DNA of 64,000 nt from Ascaris suum (GCA_013433145.1 CM024187.1:13195826-13259825); one strand, 5' to 3'; shown: positions 13,040 through 26,780, numbered from the stretch's first letter. Program-made: numbers and translations. The notes: generated from the sequence alone by a model not told the origin.

Positions 13040-13745
13040 GCTTTATGTCAAACTTGCTCGTTCGAGAGAAGCGCTTGCTCACAGAGGAGTAATCTGTAGT
13101 TTTTCAAAGGATGTAGAATACATTAGCTCAGCAGTCGCTATAACAGAAGAGCCGGTCAGAGCAACGACATGACAAATCCACATGCAATCTTTCAAGAGGA
13201 CTGCTGCGCGAGATTGGAGTAGTCGAGCAACAAAAAAAGAAGAGTTCAGCTTCACTACACTCCTGGACCCTGAAGAACCTACGGATGATGCAATAACACG
13301 GGAAGGCGGCGCTGCTGTGGTTGAACTGCGTAAAGCAACCGGCATCTCGGAAATGATAATTGTCAAAGTGTTCGTCATGGACCCCACAGTAACGGGCAAA
13401 CCCGATCCCTCAAGTTATGTCAGGAAGACAGTTACTTGAATCGCAAGCATAATGGTTTTGAAGATGAACAAAGTGAAGTCTTTGCCAAGTTGCTGTCATT
13501 ATAGGCAAAGGTTCACAGGGATCTTACACAAGAAAATGCGATGGCAGTATCGTCCTATGAATAGGTAAAACAAATGACATATTACGTGAATGATGATCTC
13601 AAGATTACAGCGAAGAAACAACCAACGCAATCCAAAAGGCTACCTATAGAGGATGAAATAACATGTCTTCGATCAAAAAACCAGGAATGCAACGAATAAG
13701 AAGGCGTCATACCAGAAAGAGAAGGAATGATACCGGAATAGAAGA
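13040..13745 (+). repeat. Dispersed repeat R1, copy A, left half
   Basis: Matches 29040-29660 in the same orientation; about 94% identical by eye over the core (13,250-13,490), less at the left edge. Both copies have an open frame containing [10 protein letters not shown] and [10 protein letters not shown], but most base differences change the amino acid, so the frame is not under protein-level constraint now. Probably an old transposon or segmental duplicate; the family is unknown. Confidence 0.8.
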
Positions 13746-13799
13746 AATGTTATAACTTAGAGAACAACTTAGACCTCTTCCGAGTTCGTGAAACGTGGC

Positions 13800-14000
13800 C
13801 TAAGCTGCCTTCCACCTATTCGAATTGAAGTTGATGACGCGTTCTTTCACTACAGAGGAGGCGCTTATGGTGAAGGTATTCCCCGTTTAGGGAAAAAAAA
13901 TGAAACGGCAAATTTGCTGGATTATGCCGCTAATGCGCTTTGACGCGAATGCGAGGAACTTGTTTTTAAAATTTGCTCGTTGAAAAGGATTGCACTCCAT
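13800..14000 (+). pseudogene. Degenerate coding trace inside R1 copy A
   Basis: Plus-strand frame reading LPPIRIEVDDAFFHYRGGAY and GEGIPRLGKKNETANLLDYA before a stop, with an apparent frameshift upstream near RVRETW. It looks like a decayed element-encoded protein. Absent from copy B, which lacks this 2-kb interior. Confidence 0.3.
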
Positions 14001-14305
14001 AATCCGTCACCTATAAGCATTATTGCGGTACAAAAGCATTGTTATATGCCCTCGTTAACGAATATCTGGCGTCAAAACGCCGATTTTCATCGGCGATACT
14101 AACACTTCACCGCTTAGCGTCAGAAAATATTAGTTTAAAAAACATTGCTACAGAACCTCTCAAATTAAGAAAATACTAGTAATGATCTTGCGATGAATCG
14201 CTGCTTGCATATCCTAGACAAAGTTTAATCACTCAACATCAGTGTCAAGGCGACCTGCATTTCAATTTACATATAACTGAAGCAAACCTGCAATCAAAGG
14301 AACAC

Positions 14306-15125
14306 CTTGTTTTTTCAGACTCATGTGGGATTGGAAGAAACTCCTCTTCGGAAAGTGCAACATCGAGTCGATAAAACAAATTGGGGTCAGATTTCTCGTC
14401 AACATTCTGCAAGTAGTGTAAACGAAGAGAGCGGCATCTGTGGAGAGGCCGTAAAAGTTTTCAATAATATAGGTCCCATTCCTAAACAAAGACCTTCATA
14501 GAGCCACGAATTTCGTCACAAATCTGTTAAAAGAAGATGAAAACGAATAGATGGATGAGTAATTCAAATGTTACGGGAAGGTGCATACAGCAATTGAGAA
14601 CTTGTGGTGCTAAATGGGCAAGAGCTGCCAGAATCAAAAGCGCAAAATGTGCGAAATCTCGAGAAAAAAATTGAATGATGGTACTAAATAGGCAGCGTGT
14701 CTGGAATGTAGCCCACGTTCTCACTAAACTCCGGTCTCGCCATGACATCGATTTCGAGGAAGATGAAGATGTTGGGAATCCACGTGCTTGCGAGAGGAGT
14801 AAATTTTGCGGAAGTAGTGACGATCTCGGTGACTGTTATTTGCGATGAAAAAAGAGGGCTTACAGAACAGCGCAGCAGACTGCAAACATTTCCAAAGTGG
14901 TTAAACAGCAAAACAGAAAGGCATGACTGTCTTGTCACGGCTAAAAAAGACGCACGGGGGAGGAACAAAATATGGAATCATTCGAATGTTTACGAAGCTT
15001 GTGGAACCTCAAAAGGTAAAGATTGGAAAAAGACGGTCGCATCGAGAAACGTGGAAAGAGGTTGACGTTCACAAACTCACGCGAAGCTTCAACCAGCGGT
15101 TTGATGAAATGTCTTCGAAAAGCAT
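14306..15125 (-). CDS. Candidate 5' exons of an unknown gene (three exons)
   Basis: Three short exons join in phase. 15081-15125 starts with ATG (MLFEDISSNRWLKLR), donor gtgagt. 14725-14832 is Ser-rich (SPRSSLLPQNLLLSQARGFP, ending SMSWRDRSL), acceptor ataacag, donor gtgaga. 14306-14406 is acidic (NVDEKSDPNLFYRLDVALSE, ending PIPHESEKT), acceptor cttgcag, donor gtgttc. Plus-strand frames over the same DNA are also open, and the block lies between the two halves of repeat R1 copy A, so it may be part of that element. Not recognised. Confidence 0.3.
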
Positions 15126-15744
15126 ACGCAGAAAACTTAAGCTTCAATAGAGAGAGCGGTACGAAGAGGGCAAAAAAGCGTCTACAGAAAGGTTGGCTTT
15201 TTGTGTTGGTTGTTCTCTTTTTGCTCATCGGCAGCTAAGCAAGAGCAAACTTTGTACTCTCCGTTGTTATGCAGATAAGCATAGCCTCCGAGCTCAGGTG
15301 AACTGTCGCAGGACAGTCGGCTATTCTTGACCCTGAATTTGTCTTTTATGGCCTTTTCACATACAACTATCTTTTTGCCTCGATGTGCTGAGATAATTCG
15401 AGAAGCTGGCTTAGGAATTAGCTCGACCTACCTGAGGTTATCGATTCATCGAATTTCGCCCACTTGATTAACATTGGTGCACTGAGTTTATCTTACATAT
15501 ACTGTTGGCGTTATTACCTATATGGGCAAGTCTTTGCCAACAGTGAATAATTCTCAGACAGTGATTAATAATTTTTTGAAGAATCTTGTGATCAGTTTCT
15601 CTTGTAATTACATTATGCGCAGAAACGTTTGTAATTTTTGACATGATGAAACTCTCAATCAGTAAACTCTATTCTGATGGGATGCAGAATTGCTCGGATG
15701 TGGCATAGAACTGTGAAACGCGACCTCTAAAGAGGGGGCAGACA

Positions 15745-16440
15745 CTGCTGAAATGCTGAATATTTATCCATAAAGAGCCCAGTGTTTTTATAATTATTCC
15801 TTCAAAGTTTTCTCTCTTGGATTTCAAATTTTCCTTAAGGATCGACCTTTCTCCTTCGCATGTCTTTGAAACATTTACTTAGCATCTAGCATCGTTCTGG
15901 AGATGCGCAATCACATTCGCAGCCATCGTTCTGGAGGTGCGCAATCACATTTGCAGCTCTTTGAGTTTTGGTGCATTATTTGGTCAATTTCTTGATATAC
16001 TTCTGCGCCTATTTTGGATTCATTTGCGAGAATTTACGTCGTACTTTTCATCATGTGCAAACTGTTACTAAATAATCAATGACCTCTCCATTCCTCACAA
16101 TTTCATGGATTTAATTTCTGTGCTAAAAAATGTCCTTATTTTCCCTTCAATTAAAGTTTTGCCAATATCCCGCTTAGTCGAGTTGACGTTGTTTATTTTA
16201 TTTTGATCTCTCCACGCGACTTGTTCTGAATTGTTACTCATTTGGTTTCGTTACTGGAATAAATTTCGATGAAGACTGACTGCACTGATTGAATTAGATT
16301 CCTACTACGCTTGTGATAAAAATCTTTGAACGGGACTTAGTATGGAACCCAGAATTTCAGTCTTTTCCATCGGCCGGAGAACGTTAGCCGGTTGGTTTTT
16401 TCGCTTGCGACCGAGATTCGCTTTTTACCGAATGTTATCG
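15745..16440 (+). repeat. Dispersed repeat R1, copy A, right half
   Basis: Matches 29666-30300, about 97% identical by eye up to about 16,350, then more diverged. No coding frame. It contains AATAAA near 16,258, so it resembles an untranslated tail. It carries a 34-bp tandem duplication that copy B lacks. Confidence 0.88.
15890..15957 (+). repeat. 34-bp tandem duplication in R1 copy A
   Basis: Two adjacent 34-bp units starting catcgttctgga, differing at two positions (agatgc/aggtgc, attcgc/atttgc). Copy B has one unit, identical to the second, so the duplication arose in copy A. Confidence 0.9.
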
Positions 16441-17324
16441 CTCGAAATAAATTTTGGTTGGGTAGCGTCAGTAATTTGTTCCATGCCGGTAATGCAGCTT
16501 AAATTCACGTGAAACGTATCCATGAGATTTTGCAAATTTAAAAGTTTCACAACTGGATGAATTTGAAGGATCACCCTTTTCGGACAACAAAAAACCGTCA
16601 ACGGTAATTTTTGATTATACAGAAGGTTCCCTGTTTTGAAATATGTAAAAGCTAGAAGTGTTTTGCAGCACTTATTCCAATAATTTGAAAGAAAAATACT
16701 CTCCATTTTGAAAGAACTCTGAATGTATCCCTCCGGACTGTCACTTCTTGATATGTGCGAAATTCACAGCAATCTCGTGAACAAAATAGTTTCCATCATG
16801 CGTGACCAAAATATCCACGAAAGATTTCTACAATGACTTTAGGTGAAATTGATTGTGATGCAGTTAAGTAACTCAGCTGCACATAGATAGGAATGGATGA
16901 CGGAATGCAGAAGGAAATGATGCGGGGATGAAAGGATAGGAGTAATGGTATAAAACATTTACATATTGGGCTGCATTTTTTCATCGAAACAATTAGCACA
17001 CGAGTGTAAAAATCATTTAAGAAAATGCTCTTTTATTGCAATCTTATGCAAGGTTTCGTTCGTCAAAATGCCGTGCAAGAAACGCTCAAAAACACGTAAT
17101 TTGAGAGGTCTAAAAGCATCGAGTACTTCGCCTCTATAAGATACTTTTATGACTTTATTGGCTGAAATGCAAAGCGCTCACGAAAAAGAACGAGTTCACC
17201 TTTCCGCCTTCTTCTATTGCATTTTATTTTACTATTATTACCGAACCCATTATAGATCGATAGCGACAATTTCACGCTTAAACATATGTGAGAGAGTTCC
17301 TGTGTGGGACGCATATCAGCATAA

Positions 17325-17430
17325 ATTTCTATTTAAGGTACGATGGTTTGAGGTGCGATTTAAGGTATGATTAAGTTTTTTAGGTGTGATTCAAGGTATG
17401 GTTTAATTTTTAAGGTACGACAAGGTAAGA
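17325..17430 (+). repeat. Imperfect tandem repeat of an aaggtatgatt-like unit
   Basis: Units such as aaggtacgat, gaggtgcgat, aaggtatgat, aggtgtgat, aaggtatggt and aaggtacga follow each other at about 14-24 bp spacing. Several resemble splice donors, but no exon is seen. Confidence 0.6.
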
Positions 17431-18109
17431 GACACAATTACTGTAGAAAAAATATTTCAAGCAAAGAAAATTACTAAATTTTCTAAGAAAAGCTGTCAAA
17501 TATTTTTCGCCGTTAATATTTTGTGAAGCTTTTTCTTCAGAATTGTATTTTAGTAATCCGCTTTGAAGGTGGACTGATAAAAAGTACGATCTTTGTTTAG
17601 CGGCACCAAAGGTCAACAAAATATCATAGTCAAAGTAACAGTTTAAAAACGAAGAGTGAAGTTCAACGTCTATCGCATTAGAAGTATAGATGTTTTACGA
17701 CAAAATTAAAAATGTCTCTGATCTGTTTTAAAGAAACAGCTTCTCGATTGCAACTAAAGAAATTATTTTGCCTTTGAAGGAGAGCAGCGCTATTATATAA
17801 GTTAGGAAACCTCTATTCTCAAATACATAACTTCTTGATTATTGTGAGTGTTGCTTTTAAAAAGGAAATTACAGCTCAAAACTACTGACAGATTTCAAAC
17901 TGCTTCCTTCAAAAAATTGCAGAAAAATTTAAAACTGCAAAACTTTCAAAAAACAGCGGTGAGAAAGAGAACGACAGTCGAAAAGCACTTTGATTGACGA
18001 TAAATTCTCTTTACGATATTCTTCCGATTTGCTTTTTTTAAGACATCATATGATATCTTTATGATGATAAATATTCGTTCCTAAACATCTCTTCTGCACT
18101 TTCTGCTAA

Positions 18110-18168
18110 TAACTATGTGTTACATATCATAGGTGTTGCATATAATAGAATGTGTCACATATCATAGA
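18110..18168 (+). repeat. Imperfect tandem repeat with acatatcatag core
   Basis: Units ttacatatcatag, ttgcatataatag and gtcacatatcatag within 60 bp. Confidence 0.6.
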
Positions 18169-21100
18169 ATGACCTCGAGCACTGCAATTCAAGTTGATCC
18201 ATCAATCGCGAAAAACGGCATATTCATTTAAAGGTTCTCAAAAATTCGCATATATTTTACGGTGGGGTATTCATTTCCCATCAGTCAGGTCACTGAAATG
18301 CGATTTTTCGTTAGGAGATTCGCACGGGTAATCGGATGAGCTAAAACATCCTAATTCCTCGTATTTCTCCAATTGTTGATAAATTATGAAATCGGTTGGC
18401 CTAATTTATCCTACAAGCTCTTGCCGGACCTCTTCTCTTACTTTTTTGCCCACATACTGCAACCACTTCATCGAACTATTGGATATTTTATATGCAAACG
18501 AATTCATTATAAACTTTAGCGTATATTAATTAAAGAATTTGTCGCATTAGGTTTATGAGCACAAATCTAATGAATATGACAAGATGGCAAATAACAACAA
18601 AGATTACAAGGGAGTAACAGCCCAAGGTGACCAGAGATCAAGTGGCTCATCGTTATGCAAAGCATTTTGCAGAGTTGCCTTCATGCATATATGTCATAGA
18701 CTGTTTACATATCGCTGCATACCACTTTCGATGTCAGCTATTAATTCGGACGAAGTCTGCAAATCGATCTTCTAAGAGGAAAGCTGTCTTCATTGTAAAA
18801 GCACAAGAAAAGTATTGCTTTTGTTAATGCCTCAGAGCACTGGCCCTTAGACGATAACCCTATGTGAAAACGACCACGATTCACGTCTCTTCCATATAAA
18901 AGCTGCCTTCCTATCGACATCTCTTCTTACCGCCTCCCACTTTTCACTTCTGTTAAGGAGTGTTGAACAAAACAGGCACACTTGAGAGACTTTTTTAAAA
19001 GCGTTTCAGTTGAAACTTACGATGAATAGTTTTTCCAGCTCCTACTAAGTTCATACTTTCAGCCAGCAAATCTTAACAGTAGTCTGAAATTGGATGCTTA
19101 CTCAGGAGAGACGACAGCGAAAAACGACTCGGCCATATCATCTTCGGGTGCGGCAACTGCAGCAAGATGTTGCTCGCTGAGCGCTGTTGAGCGTTTGAAT
19201 CTGAAATCTCGTTGCCGAACATGCCGCTTTAATTTTGCTTCAACTTCAAGCAAGAAATATCGCTCATGTTCAGATGCTTAATATTTACTAAATTTAGACT
19301 AAGCATGTGGCCAACGGTTCCAAAACTTGTCTGAACTGTCGTTTTTCTTACTACCACCCGTTGGAAGCTTTTAAACGCACGTGAATTGAGTAAAATTAGA
19401 ATTTTTTTAATTGATTTTCCGATTTCATCTGTTCGAATGCGAATTAACAAGCTCTTCAGTAGTGCAAACAAGGAATGTTCCTTTTGAGTTGCCATCAGTT
19501 TTGCAGTTAGGATCAATCAAATCGGCGACAGTGAGATTTCAGAAAAATATTCACATCGCATTTTAGCAACAGTTAAGTATCACACAATTTTAGATTGCGA
19601 TGTCGCTGAAGTAAAGTGAAACATCGAACGACGTTTTAACAGTCGAGCGTCTATCTAATAAGCGAGAAATTGCACAGCGGCCTTTAAGAGTTTTAACGAT
19701 GTCTCGAGGCAATTTTGGGTGGCCTTCTCGGCACATTTTCCTGCTTCTATGATCCATTCAAGATTTTCATTTTGTTTTTTTTTGTTCCTTTGAGCGTCTC
19801 AGATGTTGGATATGTGTTGATAACATGCTGGATATCTGTTACAAACGTACTGCAAGACTTCGAGGAAACCTTTTGACTCACAGCCAAATAAACCCATGAA
19901 ATTTTCAAGGCAAAGTACCATGCTCACTGAGGAGACCCTTTTTTCTATTTTGACAACATTTCATCAAGATATTCAAAAAAAAGGGCTCGTTACCAATATC
20001 TGCAACATGATAATGATGCATTGTTATACTTTGTAGAAGTTTCAGGAAGAAAGATGAATTCCGCCTCAACGAATCAGTCTTTGAAAAAGAGCCTCATCTT
20101 TCAAATTTTTAGGACTTTAGTCCTTGGAGCTTTATATGAGTTTTGTGACACATTGATTAGTGAGTTTTTGAAGCACGTTACAATGCAAATTGCTTTCGCT
20201 AGTCCAACTCATAAATATGAAGCAAAGCAAAAAGACCGCATAACTTTTAGCATATTCCTGAGGTTCGTTATTGGAATGCAAGATATAACAAAACACAGAA
20301 TCTGTTTGAATCTCTGTCTGATCTTCTATTTGAGTGCTGAAAGCATTCAAAACTAGAATGCGCTATCCATTTATTTCTTATTCGTTACGAGTAAAATCGG
20401 CGCACTGAATGCAATATTGCGGAGCTTTCTTCCAGTTGGAAAGTTGGATTTATTGACTATCTTGGCAGATATTCGTATGAATATAAGAGAACTTACTTTA
20501 CAGTCGGAAATGCCGAACTCATCAAGAAAAATAGTAGAAGGAATGTGTATTGAATATTTGAATGCATCATCACCAGCATGATGACAGTATTTTACCTTAA
20601 TAGAACTTGCTGTGAGAAAAATTTCCCATGAACATTTGTCAGCAAAATTATCAACGAAGTGAAAATGAATTTTGCCGACGCAATAAATGCCTATTACTAC
20701 GTAACTATTTCATCATGGCAAATAATACACTCTCGTGATTTGTAAATGTTGAAAAACGTCTAAAAATTGATTTTCTATCTTTGAACATCTGATTTTCTAT
20801 ATTTTGTGCAGCTTAGTTCGCTTCTAGCAGAAAAGGTAAAGCTCCTTAAAATTGTTCGTAGTGAATACGACGACTCATCAAAAGTGTGTTATCCCATGGG
20901 TGAAGATAGAGAGACACAGAAAGAGAGAAAGAGATTTGTTACACAAGAGATAAAATACGGCTCATGGCCATAAATAATGCAGTGTGAATAAGTAGTATAT
21001 AGAATGCACAATGAAGTATTTGAGAAAGTGATAAATAAAACACAAGAACGTATTTCATGGACGAAAACAGAACAGAAAATAAGCCGAACTTGATCAAATT

Positions 21101-21175
21101 TTATTAAGTTTTAAGTGCTTATTGAGAGCATTCTTACAGCATCCCAAGAAATATTTGAAGATTACTTTGTTATGT

Positions 21176-21229
21176 GGTTGAAAGGTTGTTCCATACCGAT
21201 ATACTACTGGTATGGAACAACTGTCAACC
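21176..21229. other. Strong hairpin (19-bp stem)
   Basis: Perfect 13-bp arms, gttgttccatacc at 21185-21197 and ggtatggaacaac at 21209-21221, around an 11-base loop. A 3/2 internal loop then extends the stem with ggttga/tcaacc (21176-21181 and 21224-21229). It could be a small RNA precursor, an element end or a cruciform; at 54 bases it is short for a microRNA precursor. Confidence 0.6.
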
Positions 21230-24159
21230 CTATCGCTGCAAAAAGCTTTCCTCACGAAATTTTCAAAGTAAAACGCGCAAATCTTTAGTCGCACCAACAA
21301 GTGATTTGACGAGAACTCAAAAGAAAAGTCCTCAAAATCGATATTTGAGTGCTCCTAATTCATGTCATTAAGAAACCATTGCTATTGCCTGAATCGTTTA
21401 AGTTCTAATAACTTAGGAGGAAACTGTAATTGTTTCAACACATAAGGCATTTTTTGCTTCCGGCAGTGAAGCCTTTTAGAAAATTACGTTGAAAGAATTC
21501 AAGAAGCGTTCTCATTTTTACCACAGAGGTTACAAAGATAGAATAAATTTAGATGCAGGATGCAACATTTCAAGTTTTGAAACACTGCAATTTCAAACTG
21601 AGCACCTTATTTTCCTTTCCAAATGCAATGCGAATTCATATGCAGATAGATTTGTGTGGATGACAATCTTAATGTTTCCGCTCTTCGCTTTGAACAAAAA
21701 AATTAACTAGTGAGCGTAATTAGTAAACTTGTAATCAGGACAGCTTCAGTGCACCCTTTGCGCGAATTCGATGGATTGTTAAGATTGGTTAATGATTCAT
21801 CGGACCGCTGACATATCTCTAAGCGGATATGAATAGCTTACAATCAGCAACAAACAGGAAAATACGACAATGGTGTGAAATTTTAACAACTTCATCGATG
21901 AAAATATCGGGAAGCAACGGCCCTAGTACACACATTTAAAGCATATAACCCGTTTAACTAGCCCGACTTTGAGAAGGTATAGCAGTTGATTTGAGAGTGG
22001 GTTTTCTACCGCTTGCAACCAAGTTAAGAAACCATCGATACCTTTTTTTGCGCAGAGAAATCCGCAGTTTAGGACTGAACACTATATTAATCACTTTTTG
22101 CAAATGAAGGCAAATCGCATTGGCGAAGTGTTTGTTGTCACATGCAATAATCTGTAAGTGTATTCTCTCTAAAACTAAGTAACAGTGAGCCTCTTATGAC
22201 AAAATCCATGTTGATCTTTGCATAGAACTTTATTAGCCATGTAGAATTAAATGAAGCCACAAAAAGCTATTACAGAATTTCGTCGGCTCATAGTCCGCAA
22301 ACTTTCTGATTTAATATAACAGCAAAATTTTTCTGGCTCTTTTAGGAAAATGATCCCATTGAGTAATGCATCAGTCCGAAACTAAATCCTTTCTTTGGAT
22401 ATTCTGCATTTTATTGCAAATTTAACGATATGGATACTTGCGAAATGGATAAAAATTTATTGAACAGTTTTATTTTCCACAAAAAACGCTGAACTTATAT
22501 TAAAAAAGAAGAGTGTTGCAAATCTTCTACAACAACAATGATCAATGAGTCGACCAACCAATAGAAAAAACGCACAACTGACATCGTTTGATAAGTAAAA
22601 CACAACAAAATGAGAAAAATGTAGGGTTATCCTCAATGAACCAATCATTGGACTGTGCACTAATGCAGATGCCGTGACCAAAAATGCTTCATATAACTAA
22701 CATAAAAACTTGACTGTCATTGCGGTTTTATGATGACATTGAATACACATTGCACATTGCAGTGGAATACCTGAACTTGAAAACAACTGAAATTTCGGAT
22801 GAAGCCGAAAGTTCAAGCTCGAACCTAAGGGATTCTTAGTTGAAGATGATTTGGACGTTGTGAAGGAAGATGAACAAGCAGCTGGTTAGATGCCGATGGA
22901 AGGCTTTATATCCACCGTAGACGAATTGTTTCACTTTTTAAATCGACCATCTCGGAAGAAGGGCGGAGTCGCAAAAAGCTTTTTTTTTTCTAAATTCGTC
23001 ATTGATGGTATGCAACGGTTGGTCCGACCATCATCTCATAGCAGAAATGCCTAGCGAGACGGTGACTGCGACCACTTGTTGCCACATTAAAAAACGTAAC
23101 GTCATTCGATGAGCCTATTAAAGTCGGAATGCTTTAATATTGAAGCATTTTGTTGAATATATCAGATCTGAAGCGTTGAGACATCCGTCATTCAACACTT
23201 TATGGACAATCTCGCCAATAGCTGACCACCAGCTTGAGAAACGTGTTGGCTGTATGTAAATAATCCGACTTCGACGTGCATCTATGACAACATAGCTTGG
23301 CTTGCTAGTCTGCTCATTCATCACATTCACTTCGCTGCATTTATTTCCAACGTGTGGAGCTTATTTGACTGTCTCGTTAAATGGCTTATGTTTTCACTTT
23401 GTTCTAATTATATCTCTAAGCGGTTTCTTCCACGAGTGCTACTTTTGTGAAAATTTTCCGACCAGAAATTTTGCAAATCTTTTCAATATAAAACTTGCCT
23501 CATTTGAAGCGAGCGACTCGATGAGTGCGAAAATGAACTAGAGGGTCCATAGTTTGTGCGTTTTTTACGGCTTCCTTGATACTCTTAAATGAAAGACAAA
23601 GAGGAAGTGACGTATATTCGCTCACTGACATACGATACGGTGCTAAAATTAGCCATCATCATAGCTCTCACTGCAATGTCCTCCTCAAAGAAAAAAAACT
23701 CTTTGAAATCAAACTACTTAAAATGCATAATTTAAGGAGGTTCTCTTATCATTTTTCTTTTTTGTTAGAAATCCTCATTCGTTATAAAACGGCCTGAGAC
23801 TTTGTGATGGGAATCGAAATTGCAGACTCTTTGTCGCGGAATCGAAGTTTCAAATATTGTATGACCATCAATTAATGCTCTATAAGTTCGATGAAAATTG
23901 CAACGTCTATAAGAATGCAAAGAAAAATTTTATGGGTGTTGCAACGCAAGACGATATAATATGCTAAACTTTCCTCATAATTCGACAATTAGCGCAGTTA
24001 GCGCACATGAAGCTGAAATCCAAAATACTGCATGAATCGTTGTGTGTCATGTAAAAGAAGGCCTTTTATTTTTATAGAGTGATCCTCAACAAATAAGCCA
24101 CTCTGGAAGATTGAAAAATAGAATGCAATTTGGCGAGAATTTCATAAGGCTGGAGAGCT

Positions 24160-24184
24160 GGGAGGGGAGGGGAGGGGAGGGGGA
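24160..24184 (+). other. G-quadruplex-prone tract
   Basis: Five G runs of 3-5 bases separated only by A (gggaggggaggggaggggagg pattern), which meets the classic quadruplex rule on the plus strand. Confidence 0.8.
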
Positions 24185-24608
24185 AGGATAGTTTAGATCC
24201 CACTTGAAGTAGAGTGACCAGCTGCGCAGAGGCAAAGTCGGTCTGAGACATTCAAAGGTGCCCTAGGTTACAAGGGAAATCCTGCGGCTCAGGTTCTTCT
24301 TATGCACCTCTCAGAAGAGTATTGTCGTTTTAGAAGAGAGAACTTCGGGACTGTCTGTTGATGGCTTGCTGAGAGAAAGTTTTACAGAATTATATGAAAA
24401 CATTGAAGTGTCGGCATGCTCTCACCTATCTAAAATTCTCTTTCTGCTGATAAATAAGCGCAATTTAAATATTCATCAGACAATGAGTTTTTGAGAATTC
24501 GGTCAAGCGGTCTAGTTCGGCTGATGAGATGGAACTCATTAAAATTATGCTGCTGCCAATGTACGAAAGTTGGTTAAAAAACAGTGTAAAAATGATAATT
24601 ATTAGAAT

Positions 24609-24836
24609 ATGAGCGATTGCACAGAAGGGAACCGAAGCATTGAAATGTTGATGAGAGAACTGAAAATGAATCTTATAGACGCCTATGAAATTAGATCAGA
24701 ACCTTTTGCTAAAATCACACTTGAATATATTAGAAGCACAACGAACCTCTTACGAAAATCGATCATAAAAGATCACTTTTTCAATAGTATTTTGAATGAG
24801 CGGCTTAAATTTATGCAAAAAAATCTGATGGATTAG
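24609..24836 (+). CDS. Candidate small ORF, unknown
   Basis: 75 codons from ATG to TAG, charged and helical (EMLMRELKMNLIDAYEIRSE, then LEYIRSTTNLLRKSIIKDH). No signal peptide, no neighbours, no splice context. Probably chance, listed because its composition is protein-like. Confidence 0.15.
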   Translation: MSDCTEGNRSIEMLMRELKMNLIDAYEIRSEPFAKITLEYIRSTTNLLRKSIIKDHFFNSILNERLKFMQKNLMD

Positions 24837-26747
24837 ACCTTCAAACACAACCGTTTTTACAGCCTCGAAAATTACGCTATCATTACACCAAAAAATATCT
24901 CCCACAAAATATTAACTCACAACTAAAAACTAACCTGAAAAAACGCCTTACTTCGAACTTTTGACCGATGAACAAAGCTCGCAGATGAGCTTTTTCATAG
25001 TAAACTTTAATCTCGAACGAGCTTAGACCTCCCACGTTCTCTGCTTTAGACGGGCGTGACAACTATTATATCATAAGCTTCATATAGTCGTCCGTTAAGG
25101 ATTTTTAAAAAGCTTTTTAGCTGCTGCATTTTAGATAAAGTCTTCCGAAATGCGATCAGCTTACTTTCTCGATTCAAAAGAAACTTGATCGAAAGCTGAA
25201 ACAAAAAAAGCTCTCATAGAAATTGATTGGACAAGAAAATTAAGCCTTTCAAATAATAACATAATGCGTCCTCTATTTTGAATAAGTTTTTCTAAGAAAG
25301 TTTTCATGGTTTCATTAGGAGAGAACTGAAACAGCACATTTCAAATTCCTATGAAAAAGCAGAAATATCTCTCCACATCACGAAATCAGTCCTTTTTCCC
25401 ATGTCGTTTATTGGGCAAAACCAGCCAGTGCGAGGTAATTTTTGTTCTTCTATGAACGGGCATTGTTATGAAAAAAATTGCAGTTGCAAAGTGGAACAAC
25501 AAAGAATGGAAGAGCAGATAGATCAACCATTCAGTCTATATATCATTTATGTAGTAACAAATCTGAGTTGAATAAAACGGGACTAATAACGGGGATTCGG
25601 AATCATCAGATTTTGCCCTTCTGTCTTTATGATTTCATCAACAAGATTTTGACCACTGAGTTTTCTCATTTTTGCCGCAGAAAAAGTATTTTTCCCAGCT
25701 CATTAAATTCCCCTCTGCACTGTTAAACAACGTCCACCATTGAGAACAGCTATGACAGCTCAATATCGCTTATCACTTCATTGGAAAATTAACGCACAAA
25801 GTTTTTGGAATAAATAAACTACTCGGGAAATTTAACGGTTGCACTAATCGCACAGCACGTGATATTAAAGGAAATGCTGCATACAAGAGATTTACTAAGG
25901 ATAACGCAATCGCTAACAACTGATTTTCTCTCCTCTGGTGGTCGCGGAATTTTTTGCAGTCTTTTTGTGAATGCTTTTCAAGAGAGCACATTTAGCGCTT
26001 ATTCGTGCATAGTTATGAAATAGATGGTTGCACATAGAAATTCTCGTCAATAAAAAGGAATATTAGTAGTTTAGGTACTGGATTTAGAAAACTGAAAATC
26101 TAGCTAGTCTCAGATGCCAGTAAGCAAAATACGTGCATAGACAATGCATGTGAGCAACAACGAGAAAACTTACTGTTTTTCATCGCTTCACTATGACCAA
26201 CAACCGCAATAAGTGAAAAGGAAGTAAATTAGATAGACCTAATATTCTAGTTGCAATATGCTATTAATCAAAAGTACATGCGCTATCGAGCGAGGTATAC
26301 TGGGTGCGAAAATGCTTATTTTGATCGAAAAGCATTTCTAGCAACCTAATAATAACAACCATGCCCCTTTATCTTCGTAATATTCAGCGAGGACCACTGA
26401 CCAATAACTGCATATCCAGCTATCTTGCTGTGTTATGAACATTAAGAGCAACAAGAAGTCGTCGTTATTTACTAGCCTCGGCATTTACACACTGGATATT
26501 TGAGCGAGATGGGAGAGGCGGGGTGGGAGAGGGAAGAGGGAGGCAGTGGGATGTTAGGAAAGCAGAATTTTGAAGGGTGTATTTATAACAAGTGAAATCT
26601 CTCGTTCTTGTGAAAACGTTAAAGATACAAACGTCGAGTTTCAAGTACCCAAGAGTGTTCGAGTTTCCCACGAAATCACTGCGGCATTCATTCATAAACT
26701 CAGTGGACTGGGAATACTTTCACTTCAATAGTGCACTAAATCGAATA

Positions 26748-26753
26748 TTTATT
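26748..26753 (-). terminator. Polyadenylation signal of the nAChR gene
   Basis: AATAAA on the minus strand, 28 bp downstream of the stop codon, the usual place for a 3'-end signal with a short UTR. Confidence 0.6.
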
Positions 26754-26780
26754 TCTTCATTGTTCGATTTTGGTGAACCA

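Larger units (their letters stand above)
16441..26747. other. Gene-poor 10-kb stretch
   Basis: No exon supported on either strand. Contains two imperfect tandem repeats, the 21.2-kb hairpin, a G-rich tract and one doubtful small ORF. Confidence 0.5.
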
